Assembly: GCA_946480655.1 (NCBI GenBank) | Contig: CAMLKN010000003.1 | Coordinates: 1-31,343 of the forward strand | DNA from: an uncultured Devosia sp. | GTDB lineage: Bacteria > Pseudomonadota > Alphaproteobacteria > Rhizobiales > Devosiaceae | Length of the DNA: 31,343 bases | Direction of reading: 5' to 3' | Shown here: piece by piece, positions 15,568 through 23,261 of the stretch | Layout: each line of letters begins with the position of its first letter | Position numbering within the stretch: position 1 is the first letter of the stretch | The notes under the pieces: model-generated | Seen by the model: the letters and a program-made list of their open reading frames with translations, nothing else | Told to the model about the DNA's origin: nothing | Database searches by the model: none | Position numbers and translations under genes: made by a program

Positions 15568-16359
15568 CTAACGATCCCGGAGCGCGTGGTCGACGCGCCG
15601 GATCATGCGCCAGCCCTGTGCAAGCCATCGGTCCGCAGGGGGGGCGACAGGCAGGCCGATGCCCAGGACTGCACTCATCAGGGCGTCGCGGTCCATGTCC
15701 TGGGTGACGATAATTCTCGAGAGGCAGAATGGGTCTTCGGCGTCCGAACTCAGGGCGTGGCGAACGCGGCAGGCGCTGGTGAAGCCGGCGGCCGCCACCA
15801 GGCTGCGGGTGACGGCGCTGCCATAGCCATGGGGATAGGCAAAGGTCTCGACTGCTCTGCCGAGGCCCTCTTCGAGGATGGCCTTGCTGGCTTCGATTTC
15901 GACGCGGGCCCGGGCGGGCGGCAGCACGTCGAGCTGCGGGTGGGTGAGGGTATGGGCGCCGCATTCGATGCCCCAGCCGACAAGGTCGCGCAGTTCGGAC
16001 CAGTCGAGCATGGGCCTCTCGCCCTCGCCCAGGTCGTCAAGCCAGTCGCTTGTCTGGCCGATGCGCCCGGCCACCACGTAAAGCGTGGCGCACATGCCGA
16101 GCCGATCCAGCACCGGCAGGGCGCCGAGCCGGAAATCCAGAAGTCCGTCGTCGAAGGTGAGGGCGATGGGGCGCGGGGGCAGGGGCGTCCCATCGCGGAT
16201 CGCCTTGGCCAGCCGCGAAACGGTCAGCGTGGTATAGCCGGCATCGGCCAGCCAGGTCATCTGATCGGCGAACCGCTCGGGCGTCACCATCCAGCGGCGG
16301 TAGCCCGGACTGCAGGTGCGATCGATGCTGTGATAGAGAAGGATGGGAATGGCACTCAT
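15568..16359 (-). CDS. Polysaccharide deacetylase (CE4 family)
   Basis: The protein has 263 residues. NodB-homology motifs are clear: LLYHSID near the N-terminus, LTFDDG with D70 (base) and D71 (metal), H136xxxH140 in the GAHTLTHP metal-binding motif, and FAYPHG further on. The enzyme removes N- or O-acetyl groups from polysaccharide or lipid-linked sugars using a divalent metal. There is no evident signal peptide, so it may act in the cytoplasm on lipid-linked intermediates or leave by another route. The start overlaps the stop of the double glycosyltransferase gene (ATGA at 16356-16359). The preceding gene supplies its translational coupling. Confidence 0.93.
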   Translation of the reverse strand: MSAIPILLYHSIDRTCSPGYRRWMVTPERFADQMTWLADAGYTTLTVSRLAKAIRDGTPLPPRPIALTFDDGLLDFRLGALPVLDRLGMCATLYVVAGRIGQTSDWLDDLGEGERPMLDWSELRDLVGWGIECGAHTLTHPQLDVLPPARARVEIEASKAILEEGLGRAVETFAYPHGYGSAVTRSLVAAAGFTSACRVRHALSSDAEDPFCLSRIIVTQDMDRDALMSAVLGIGLPVAPPADRWLAQGWRMIRRVDHALRDR

Positions 16360-18545
16360 CCGCCCGCGCTCCCCTGATGATGCAGGTTGCGCTGGTAGCG
16401 CCGGAAGGAGGCGCGGCTCCTGAGATAGGCCGGCATGCCGGCCAGGATGCCGCGCCGCTCGCTCCAGCGCAGGGATGATGGATAGTCTGGGGGCAATCGC
16501 GCATTCTTGGCAGAGGCTCCGCCGAGCAGATGCGCCACCCCGGCCGGCAGGGCCTTCAGGTAGTGCCAGGCCGTCTCCGGTCGCTCGAGGAGGAACTTGG
16601 TAAGGTAGGCGCCGAGGCCCACACCATAGCCATAGGCCTGCTTTTCCATGCCATCCACGCCCCGGCGGTGGTGATGCCAGACTATGGCCTGGGGTTCGTA
16701 GACGATCTGGTAGCCGGCCTGAATGACCGAGACGAAGGCCGCGAGGTCGTCCCCGCCGCGGGCCAGGGTGCCGGCGCCCAGGGCGCCGTCAAAACCGCCC
16801 ATGGCCTCGAGTGCCCTGCGGCTGAAGGCCATGTTGGCGCCCGAACCGAAGCTGCCGGCCGCAAAGGGAAAGAGCGGGCCGGGCGAGCGGTGCTCGTCCA
16901 GGTCGAAGACGCGGCGCTCCAGCCCCTTGCCGAAACCGCCATGCCGCTCGGTCCAGTATTGGGCGCGGGTCTCGAGTTCGGCGGGCAGGATCAGCCCGGT
17001 CACGCAACCTACGCGGTCGGACGCTGCGAAGTTGCGCAGCAGAGCGGCGAGCCATCGCGAGTCCACAAGTACATCGTCGTCCGTGAAGGCGACGACGTCC
17101 GCTCGGTTACCCTGCAGCCCCGCATTGTGGGCATGTCCCAGCCCGGCGCGATCCTCGCGGCGATATTGGATGCTGTTGTTCGAAGCATAGTGGTTGCCGA
17201 TCAGGTTCCGGGTGTCGTCGTTCGATGGGCAATTGTCGACGACGACGATCTCGAAGTTCTGGTGGCTCTGCACCAACAGCGAATCGAGGCACTTGATCAA
17301 GGACTGGGGACGATCCCGGGTGGCGATGACGACGCGGGCAAACTGGCTTGAGGGTGCTTCCTGCGGTCGGGCCGTAGCCGGGGCCGCTCGCGTGCCGGCA
17401 AGCAGTTTCGAAAGATGGTCAGCGCTCAGGTTCTCCCCGTAGAGCGGCACTTCGAGGAGCCGCACCAGGTCTCCGCCGGAACGGATGGCGCACAGGGCGC
17501 CGCCATAGCGAAGACCGGTTTTGGCGTCACTCGCCTTGATGCCGATGCGGGGACCATCGAGATCGACTTCGACGATGCGGATCGGCGCGAAGGCGACTTC
17601 GGGCGCTGGTTCCCCGGTCGTCCGGGCGCGCATGCGCCCCTGCAGGTAGCCCCAGCCGACGCTTACCAGTCCGGCGCCGATGGCAAGGGTTCGGGCCGGA
17701 CCGGACAGGTCGAGCCGAAGGCCATCGCGGATGCCGCGCCAAACGCCCGTGGGGAGGGTGCTCTTGAGGTACTGCCGTTCCGTGGCAAGGCTCGACTGGG
17801 CGCCGAGCGCGCTGGCCAGCGTGGCCTTGGAGCGGCCCTCCTCCTGGCAGCGGCGGAGGAAGTAGGACCAGGTCTGGCGTTGCCCGGACAGGATGTGGCG
17901 CACGGCGATATCGGGATCGTAAAGAATTTGCGAGGCCGGAAAGGTCAATCCGGCCCTGATGCACAGATCGGTCTCCTCGCATCCCGCACCATTGTCACCA
18001 CTCCGTCCCTGGCCCTCGCGGAAGGCTCCTGCCAAGGAAAAGACGGCCCGCCGGAAGGACATGTTGCAGCCGATCAGGTTGCGGACGGGGGTGACCGTTT
18101 CGGGCAGGCCGAGATAGCTGCAGCCGACGACCCAGTCGAACTCGCGCGGAAACCAGGCGGGGCGGCCGTGCGTCCAGACAGGGTCTATGCGACCTCCCAC
18201 GCCCATGACCGTCAGGTCGTCGTAGTGGGCGAGCAAACGCCTGATCCAATCGGGCGGCGCTATGGCGTCGTCGTCGAGAAAGGCAACGATGTCCCCAGTC
18301 GCGGCTTCCACCCCGGTATTGCGCGCACCCGACAGGCCCTTGCCATGGCGGTTGGCAAGCCCCCGAACGCGCGGAAATTCTGCTGCCACATAGGCCAGCA
18401 GATCGGCATTGTGGTCGATGACCGCGATGACCTCATGCGGGCCCTCCTGCTGGTCGAGAACCGAGGACAGCGCCTGGCGCAGCAAGGGCAGGCGCTCGGT
18501 TGAATGAGCGCAGATGATGATGGTGGCTCGGTTGCGCGCAGACAT
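16356..18545 (-). CDS. Tandem double GT2 glycosyltransferase
   Basis: The protein has 729 residues and two complete family 2 glycosyltransferase domains. The first (about 5-300) begins with TIIICAHSTERL and has an acidic DDD at 91-93 with ARNTG before it. The second (about 395-700) begins with VVIATRDRPQ and has DDD at 489-491, then a GGDDLAAF acceptor-site motif and HHHRRG. A linker with a membrane-associating stretch (LSGPARTLAIGAGLVSVGWG) lies between them. Both GT-A domains keep their metal/nucleotide-sugar aspartates, so two transfers, perhaps alternating, can be inferred. The sugars are unknown. GAGGA precedes the ATG by six bases. It is second in the minus-strand arm, 29 bases after the DPM-like gene. 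Confidence 0.92.
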   Translation of the reverse strand: MSARNRATIIICAHSTERLPLLRQALSSVLDQQEGPHEVIAVIDHNADLLAYVAAEFPRVRGLANRHGKGLSGARNTGVEAATGDIVAFLDDDAIAPPDWIRRLLAHYDDLTVMGVGGRIDPVWTHGRPAWFPREFDWVVGCSYLGLPETVTPVRNLIGCNMSFRRAVFSLAGAFREGQGRSGDNGAGCEETDLCIRAGLTFPASQILYDPDIAVRHILSGQRQTWSYFLRRCQEEGRSKATLASALGAQSSLATERQYLKSTLPTGVWRGIRDGLRLDLSGPARTLAIGAGLVSVGWGYLQGRMRARTTGEPAPEVAFAPIRIVEVDLDGPRIGIKASDAKTGLRYGGALCAIRSGGDLVRLLEVPLYGENLSADHLSKLLAGTRAAPATARPQEAPSSQFARVVIATRDRPQSLIKCLDSLLVQSHQNFEIVVVDNCPSNDDTRNLIGNHYASNNSIQYRREDRAGLGHAHNAGLQGNRADVVAFTDDDVLVDSRWLAALLRNFAASDRVGCVTGLILPAELETRAQYWTERHGGFGKGLERRVFDLDEHRSPGPLFPFAAGSFGSGANMAFSRRALEAMGGFDGALGAGTLARGGDDLAAFVSVIQAGYQIVYEPQAIVWHHHRRGVDGMEKQAYGYGVGLGAYLTKFLLERPETAWHYLKALPAGVAHLLGGASAKNARLPPDYPSSLRWSERRGILAGMPAYLRSRASFRRYQRNLHHQGSAGG

Positions 18546-18574
18546 GCTGTATCCTCACAGGCAGCGCTTCGACC

Positions 18575-19396
18575 TCACTCGCCGGGAAGCGGCACGCCGC
18601 TGCGCGGACGGTAGCGCGGGGGAGCGGGTTCGGGCGGCGGGGCCATGCTCAGTTTCATGATGGTGGAGAGCACCCTCCAGCCGTCGGGTATGGTGCGCAG
18701 ATTGCTCGTCCCATGCACCCGGCGCGCCTCCATGCTGGCGACTTCGGCAATCTTGAGACGGGCGCGCAGGGCCTGCACGTTGAGGCTGGTTTCGATTTCG
18801 AACCCGTCGACATCGTCGATCGAGAGGCGTTCCAGCGCATCCCGCCAGAAGGCATTGTAACCATAGCAGAGGTCGGTGAACTTGCCGCCGAAGCGCAGGG
18901 TCACGAGCTTGACCAGGCCCCAATTGCCGAGGAACCGGTACCACTCCATGTCATCGGTGCCCCCGCCCTGCAGGAAACGCGAGCCCTTGACGAAATCGGC
19001 CCCCGAAAGCAGGGCGCCCACAAAGGCCGGGATTTCACCCGGGTCGGTCGAGCCGTCGGCATCGAGCATAACGATGATCTCGCCCTTGGCAGCCTTGAAG
19101 CCGCATCTGAGGGCCGCGCCCTTGCCCCTGCGATCCTGCTGGACCACCCGAATATTGGGCATCAGCTCGCGGGCCACTGCCACGGTTGCATCCTTGGAAT
19201 TGCCATCGACCAGGATGACCTCATCAACCCATCTGGGAATGCGCGGCAGGACATGGGGGAGGTTTTTCTCCTCGTTCATGGCCGGGATGACGACGCTGAC
19301 ACTTGGACGGCCCCCCTCGATCCGTCCGGGCCAATCCTCGCCCTGCCGACCCTTTCCCGCCGGGATAGACTGTCTATCGATCTTCTTTTCCTGCAT
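18575..19396 (-). CDS. GT2 glycosyltransferase, polyprenyl-phosphate sugar synthase type
   Basis: The protein has 273 residues. A GT-A domain starts near residue 32 (SVSVVIPAMNEEKNLP), continues with VDGNSKDAT and has LDADGSTDPG with D112 and D114 as the DxD nucleotide-sugar site. A DLCYGYNAF phrase follows and then a short basic, Pro-rich tail. This pattern matches dolichol-phosphate mannosyltransferase/GtrB-like enzymes, which transfer a hexose from a nucleotide sugar to a polyprenyl phosphate on the cytoplasmic membrane face. No C-terminal membrane helices are present, so it is probably peripheral. GAGGAGG precedes the ATG. It is the first gene of the minus-strand arm and could supply the lipid-linked sugar used by the GT-C-like protein of the other arm. 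Confidence 0.9.
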   Translation of the reverse strand: MQEKKIDRQSIPAGKGRQGEDWPGRIEGGRPSVSVVIPAMNEEKNLPHVLPRIPRWVDEVILVDGNSKDATVAVARELMPNIRVVQQDRRGKGAALRCGFKAAKGEIIVMLDADGSTDPGEIPAFVGALLSGADFVKGSRFLQGGGTDDMEWYRFLGNWGLVKLVTLRFGGKFTDLCYGYNAFWRDALERLSIDDVDGFEIETSLNVQALRARLKIAEVASMEARRVHGTSNLRTIPDGWRVLSTIMKLSMAPPPEPAPPRYRPRSGVPLPGE

Positions 19397-19770
19397 CGGT
19401 GCCTCCTCATCGTGCCCAGCACTGCCTCCCCCAGAGTTGTGAGACAGGTCGAGTTACTCTCGCTCTTCGCCGGCCGTAAAATTTGTTCGTGATCAAGCGC
19501 AGTTAACAATGCGCCGCGCCGCAGGTTTGGAGTAGGGACAGTAGTCGGGGAAAATTTTAGACTAAGGTCTGGTGCAGGCTCGAATAAGCGAGGCTCTACA
19601 AGCCGTTTGAGTCCCTTGACCTGCGACCCTCGAGCCGACCTGGCGGGAAGATCGGATTTGCCGGGCATAAGTTCAAAAAAGACCAATTGTTAACTTATTG
19701 TCGTCTTCTTTGATCACGATGAATCGGGTCTGATTGTGCGCGCTGATCTCAGCAGCGGGGAAATGGTGCA
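19397..19770. other. Control region at the head of the minus-strand polysaccharide arm
   Basis: This 374-base, relatively AT-rich segment separates the divergent starts at 19396 and 19771 and must hold the promoter of the minus-strand arm. I see scattered short inverted motifs (AGAC/GTCT around 19560, AAGTT/AACTT around 19670-19700) but no promoter with both boxes well matched, and no coding frame I can support. Confidence 0.45.
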
Positions 19771-20106
19771 TTGGCCAAGACCGGCGACCAATTCGTAGAC
19801 GAATGGCAGGAAGCAACGTCTCGCTGGGATGAGTTGCAGGCTCGCCAGGATGACCTGCGTTCGCAGCTTCTTGCGCCCGGCCTGAGCGACGCCGATCGCG
19901 AGCGTCTGCACGAACTGATTGCCGATCTGTCCGGCCAGTTGGCCCAGGCCAAGGACAGGATGGACGGCATTATCCGGAACGCTCGGCAAGGCCGTGTCGG
20001 CCGCACAGGCGACTTCGTGGTTGCCGAGATGGGGCCGGACCTGGTCTCGGACGAAATCAGCACGTCCGAGGACGCCACCACGATACCGCGGCGCGGCCAG
20101 AGCTGA
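19771..20106 (+). CDS. Small coiled-coil protein
   Basis: The protein has 111 residues from a TTG start at 19771; no in-frame ATG or GTG lies nearby upstream, and GGGGA sits nine bases before the TTG. Residues 5-75 are strongly helical with Leu spaced as in a coiled coil and many Gln, Asp, Glu and Arg. The last 35 residues are looser. There is no signal peptide or membrane segment. I do not recognise the family. Codon usage (mostly G or C at third position, amphipathic product) supports this strand over the antisense frame at 19714-20115. It stands between the two arms of the polysaccharide locus, convergent with the POTRA gene 18 bases away, so an accessory or regulatory role there is possible. 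Confidence 0.55.
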   Translation: MAKTGDQFVDEWQEATSRWDELQARQDDLRSQLLAPGLSDADRERLHELIADLSGQLAQAKDRMDGIIRNARQGRVGRTGDFVVAEMGPDLVSDEISTSEDATTIPRRGQS

Positions 20107-20124
20107 CGCGCGCAAGCCTCCGTC

Positions 20125-21198
20125 TTAGCCGAGACCGGCAAATTCGATGAAGCGTCTGGCGACGAACCAGGCCGCTACGGCCATGGCGATCATGCAGAGG
20201 ATTGTCTGGCTCTGCACCAGCGGAGAGTGGACAGCGCCTCCGGCGGCCACCGTGACCTGCCGCAAGGCAAGGAGCATCAGCACGGCCAGCAGCGCCCCCT
20301 GTCCCGCGGCTTGGCGATTGCTCAGAAGTTCGGCGGCAATCGCCTCCCGCACCGTGACGGCAACTGTCAGGTGCCCCTCGCCTTCGCCGCTTTCGGCCAC
20401 CGAAACGCGCGCGGATTGCAGGCCGGGCTCGGCGGCGAGCGCCGCGCGCAGGGCGTCCACCCGCTCCGGATCGTAGCGCTCCCCGATCGAAAATGGGATG
20501 AGTTCGAGCAGTCTGTCCATGGTGAAGGCACGCGCATCGACAAGGGTCACGGCGCCAAAGGTAGCAGCCTTGCCGGGGTCAAGCGTGAGCCGGACAAGCG
20601 CCAGCCCCGTCAGGCGGTCGGGCGTTACCTCGCGGCCTGTAACATGGGCAAACGGGAAGCCCGACGTTTCGAGGCGATGCACCAGGTCCTCGGCCAATTT
20701 CCCAATGACATCGCCGCGCGCGGGAGATCCGATCGCCGTCCTGGAAATGGCCTCAAGGTCACCGGCCCATTGCGGATCACTGATCTCGGGGAGCGAAACG
20801 GCGACGGCACCGATCGCATAGCGGGTGCCGGGATCGGGGCGGAACTGGTAGACGGCCGTCGCCGCATCGAAGACCCATTCCACGTTTGCATCGAGATAGC
20901 CAAATCCCGCCATGACGGAACGCAGCCTGGCCTGCTCCGCCGCAATGGCTCCGGCGGTCGCCGGCGTGTCCGGGTCGAGCAGGCCGGCCTCGGCGCGTTC
21001 ATCGAGATTGAAGCTGACCAGGAGGGCCTCGGCCAGCGCAGGGTCCGTCAAATGGCCGGTTCGGAGCGCAAAGTCCTGAGCGGCGGCGGCACCGGCCAGG
21101 GCTATGAGCACGATGATGGCTGTGATTGACCGCAGCAGGTGCAGAAGTAGTTGTGATGCCCGGCCGCTGCCAATGCTGTTGGACAAGAAGCATTTCAT
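20125..21198 (-). CDS. TamA-like POTRA protein lacking a beta barrel
   Basis: The protein has 357 residues from the ATG at 21198, chosen because AGAGG lies six bases upstream and the signal peptide (about 18-41, ending GAAAAQ) is then correctly placed; the frame remains open to 21264. The mature part has three POTRA-like segments resembling TamA: about 44-124 (GFGYLDANVEW, then PDPGTRYAIG), about 128-212 (LETSGFPFAHV, then LDPGK), and about 213-285 (FGAVTLVDAR, then PFSIGERYDPERV). In TamA/BamA proteins a 16-strand barrel should follow. Here there are only about 70 more residues containing two hydrophobic helices (about 300-318 and 331-347). The protein is therefore probably periplasmic and anchored in the inner membrane. 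It is divergent from the FemAB-like gene by 115 bases. Confidence 0.75.
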   Translation of the reverse strand: MKCFLSNSIGSGRASQLLLHLLRSITAIIVLIALAGAAAAQDFALRTGHLTDPALAEALLVSFNLDERAEAGLLDPDTPATAGAIAAEQARLRSVMAGFGYLDANVEWVFDAATAVYQFRPDPGTRYAIGAVAVSLPEISDPQWAGDLEAISRTAIGSPARGDVIGKLAEDLVHRLETSGFPFAHVTGREVTPDRLTGLALVRLTLDPGKAATFGAVTLVDARAFTMDRLLELIPFSIGERYDPERVDALRAALAAEPGLQSARVSVAESGEGEGHLTVAVTVREAIAAELLSNRQAAGQGALLAVLMLLALRQVTVAAGGAVHSPLVQSQTILCMIAMAVAAWFVARRFIEFAGLG

Positions 21199-21313
21199 GT
21201 GTAGCCTCTCGAAAAAGCGATAGTAGCTGACGGGTTCGGCACCGCTGGCACCTGGACGCTGCACATAAAGACGTGACCTTCATCTGGTCCGCCGCTTGGG
21301 AGGGTGGCATTTC

Positions 21314-22435
21314 ATGACCTGGCGTGTCGAGTCGGGACATCCCGCCGAGGCGCAACCGGCTTCGACGCAGGGCGCTTGGCCTGCCACGAACCGGTCCCTC
21401 GCTGCCGTCACGTCACCCGTTCCGCAAAGTGAATGGGACCAGATCTATCGCAGCGATCCCGATGCCTTGCCGACGCAATCGTGGCGCTGGGCCCAGGCCC
21501 TTGTCTCGGCCGGCCAATTTGCCGACAGGAGCCGCCTCTACACATTCGATGATGGCCGACAGGCGCTGGTGCCATTGTTCCGTCGAGTCCATCGCGGTCC
21601 TGTCCCGGGGCGCCTGTGGTCGCAGCCGGCGGCTTGGGGCTTTGGCGGCGTGGTTGCCGAAACCCGTCAGGATGCCGCGTATCTTTCGGCGATCCTTTCC
21701 GACCTCGAGCGCGCGTCGCCGCTTGGCGTGGGCCTGCGCCCCAACCCCCTGCATGCCGCGGCCTGGGCGGAAGCTGCACGGGGCTGGACCCGCATTGAGC
21801 GCAGCGCCCATGTGCTCGACCTCGACGGGGGCATGGCCAGCGTTTGGGAAAGCCGGTTCAAGCCCCGCACCAGGACGGCCGTCCGCAAGGCCCAGTCGGC
21901 GGGCATGGATATCACTTGCGGGAGATCGGGCGCCCTGATCGAGGAATTCTATCGCCTGTTCGAACAGTCCGTTGTCCGCTGGGCAGGCAAGCAAGGCGAA
22001 CCCGTGCCGCTCGCGCTGTGGCGGGCCCGGCGGCGCGATCCTGTCGAGAAATTCCACGCCATGGCCAATGCCATGGGGGAGGGATTCCGCCTGTGGCTGG
22101 CGCGCCATGATGGGGAGGCGGTCGCAGCCATCGTCGTCCTGCAGGACGCCAATGCCCATTACACGCGCGGCGCCATGAACGAGGAACTGGCCGGTCCGCT
22201 ATCGGCCAATGTCCTCCTGCACTATCGAGCCATCGAGGAGGCCTGCGCGGCCGGCTGCCGCTCCTATCACATGGGCGAAACGGGACGGTCCGAGGCGCTG
22301 GCTCAGTTCAAGTCCCGCTTCGGCGCCGTCGCCGTACCCTATGCCGAGTATCTCAAGGAAAGACTGCCTGTTTCAGCACTGACGAGGGGTGCCAAGACCA
22401 TGGTCAAGCGGCTCATCGGGTTTCGCGATGCGTGA
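21314..22435 (+). CDS. FemAB/BioF2-like GNAT-fold acyltransferase
   Basis: The protein has 373 residues from the ATG at 21314; the purine tract GGGAGGG lies about 11 bases upstream, which is somewhat far. The second half contains the FemAB/Acetyltransf_6 pattern: RFKPRTRTAVRKAQ, a long helical region, a LWLARHDGEAVAAIVV strand pair, a SANVLLHYRAIEEA helix and YHMGETG. The first half has the degenerate N-terminal GNAT repeat typical of the group. Relatives transfer aminoacyl or acyl groups, and many proteins of this type sit in exopolysaccharide or cellulose loci. It opens the plus-strand arm and overlaps the GH16 gene by 8 bp. Acylation of a sugar or lipid-linked intermediate is the likely role; the donor is unknown. 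Confidence 0.85.
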   Translation: MTWRVESGHPAEAQPASTQGAWPATNRSLAAVTSPVPQSEWDQIYRSDPDALPTQSWRWAQALVSAGQFADRSRLYTFDDGRQALVPLFRRVHRGPVPGRLWSQPAAWGFGGVVAETRQDAAYLSAILSDLERASPLGVGLRPNPLHAAAWAEAARGWTRIERSAHVLDLDGGMASVWESRFKPRTRTAVRKAQSAGMDITCGRSGALIEEFYRLFEQSVVRWAGKQGEPVPLALWRARRRDPVEKFHAMANAMGEGFRLWLARHDGEAVAAIVVLQDANAHYTRGAMNEELAGPLSANVLLHYRAIEEACAAGCRSYHMGETGRSEALAQFKSRFGAVAVPYAEYLKERLPVSALTRGAKTMVKRLIGFRDA

Positions 22436-23261
22436 ATGTCCGGCTCTCGCCCTGGCCATGCTCCTTGCCGTCCTTCTCGCTCCGGTGACGCCGGGCGCGC
22501 GCGCCGCGCCGCCGGAAGGATCAGGCTGGCAGCAGGTCTTCGGCGAGGAATTTGCGGGCGCCGGCCTCGACACGCGCACCTGGACGCGGTGTTACTGGTG
22601 GGATGACGATGGCTGCACCAATCTCTCCAACAATGAGCTGCAGTGGTACCAACCGGACAATATCTCGATCGTCGACGGCCATTTGCGGCTGACGGCGCGG
22701 CCCGAGGCCATTTCCGGCCATGAGGGTCGGATTTTTCCCTATACATCCGGCATCGTGACCACCGGCCGCGACTATGAGGAGCGCCAGCGGCCGGACCGGT
22801 TTTCGTTCACCTATGGCTATGTCGAAGTGCGGGCCCGGCCACCGTCCGGCCAGGGCCTCTGGTCGGCCGTCTGGATGTTGCCATCCGATCACGAGAGCAA
22901 GCCAGAGATCGACATCATGGAAGTGTTGGGGCACAGGCCCGACACGCTCGAAATGCACTTTCACTGCGGCTATGGCGACTGTGCCGGGCGCAGCTATGGC
23001 AGCGAAGTGGCGACGCGCGACCTGACACAGGACTGGCGGGTCTACGGGCTGGAATGGGGTCCGGAGGCCATTGTCTGGTATCTCGATGGCGTCCCGCGCT
23101 GGCGCTTTACCGACACGGCTGCCATTCCGAACGAGCCGATGTATCTGCTGCTCAACCTTGCGGTCGGGGGAGACTGGCCCGGCGATCCGGATGCGAGTAC
23201 CCGCTTTCCGGCTCATTTCGACGTCGACTATGTGCGCGTCTGGCAGCGCTCATCGCCATGA
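22428..23261 (+). CDS. Secreted family 16 glycoside hydrolase
   Basis: The protein has 277 residues. A signal peptide covers about 1-26 (GARAA). The GH16 catalytic motif EIDIMEV is intact, with nucleophile E160, D162 and acid/base E165. Family landmarks around it include a SNNELQWY segment, GLWSAVWMLP before the motif, WHVY-equivalent YGLEW, and a terminal FDVDYVRVW strand. GH16 enzymes cleave beta-1,3 or beta-1,4 glucans and galactans; relatives in EPS loci (ExoK, ExsH type) trim the nascent polymer. Its start lies inside the end of the FemAB gene (8-bp overlap) and its stop overlaps the flippase start, so it is translated as part of this unit. The polysaccharide is likely to contain a beta-linked hexose backbone. 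Confidence 0.94.
   Translation: MRECPALALAMLLAVLLAPVTPGARAAPPEGSGWQQVFGEEFAGAGLDTRTWTRCYWWDDDGCTNLSNNELQWYQPDNISIVDGHLRLTARPEAISGHEGRIFPYTSGIVTTGRDYEERQRPDRFSFTYGYVEVRARPPSGQGLWSAVWMLPSDHESKPEIDIMEVLGHRPDTLEMHFHCGYGDCAGRSYGSEVATRDLTQDWRVYGLEWGPEAIVWYLDGVPRWRFTDTAAIPNEPMYLLLNLAVGGDWPGDPDASTRFPAHFDVDYVRVWQRSSP

Noticed and set aside
19714..20115. 133-codon minus-strand frame opposite the coiled-coil gene
   Set aside because: The plus-strand frame gives a far more protein-like, amphipathic product; the antisense frame is best explained as its shadow.
21199..21313. Sigma-54-like promoter (TGGCAC...TGCA) between the POTRA and FemAB genes
   Set aside because: The spacing between the GG and GC elements is 9 or 12 bases rather than the required 10.
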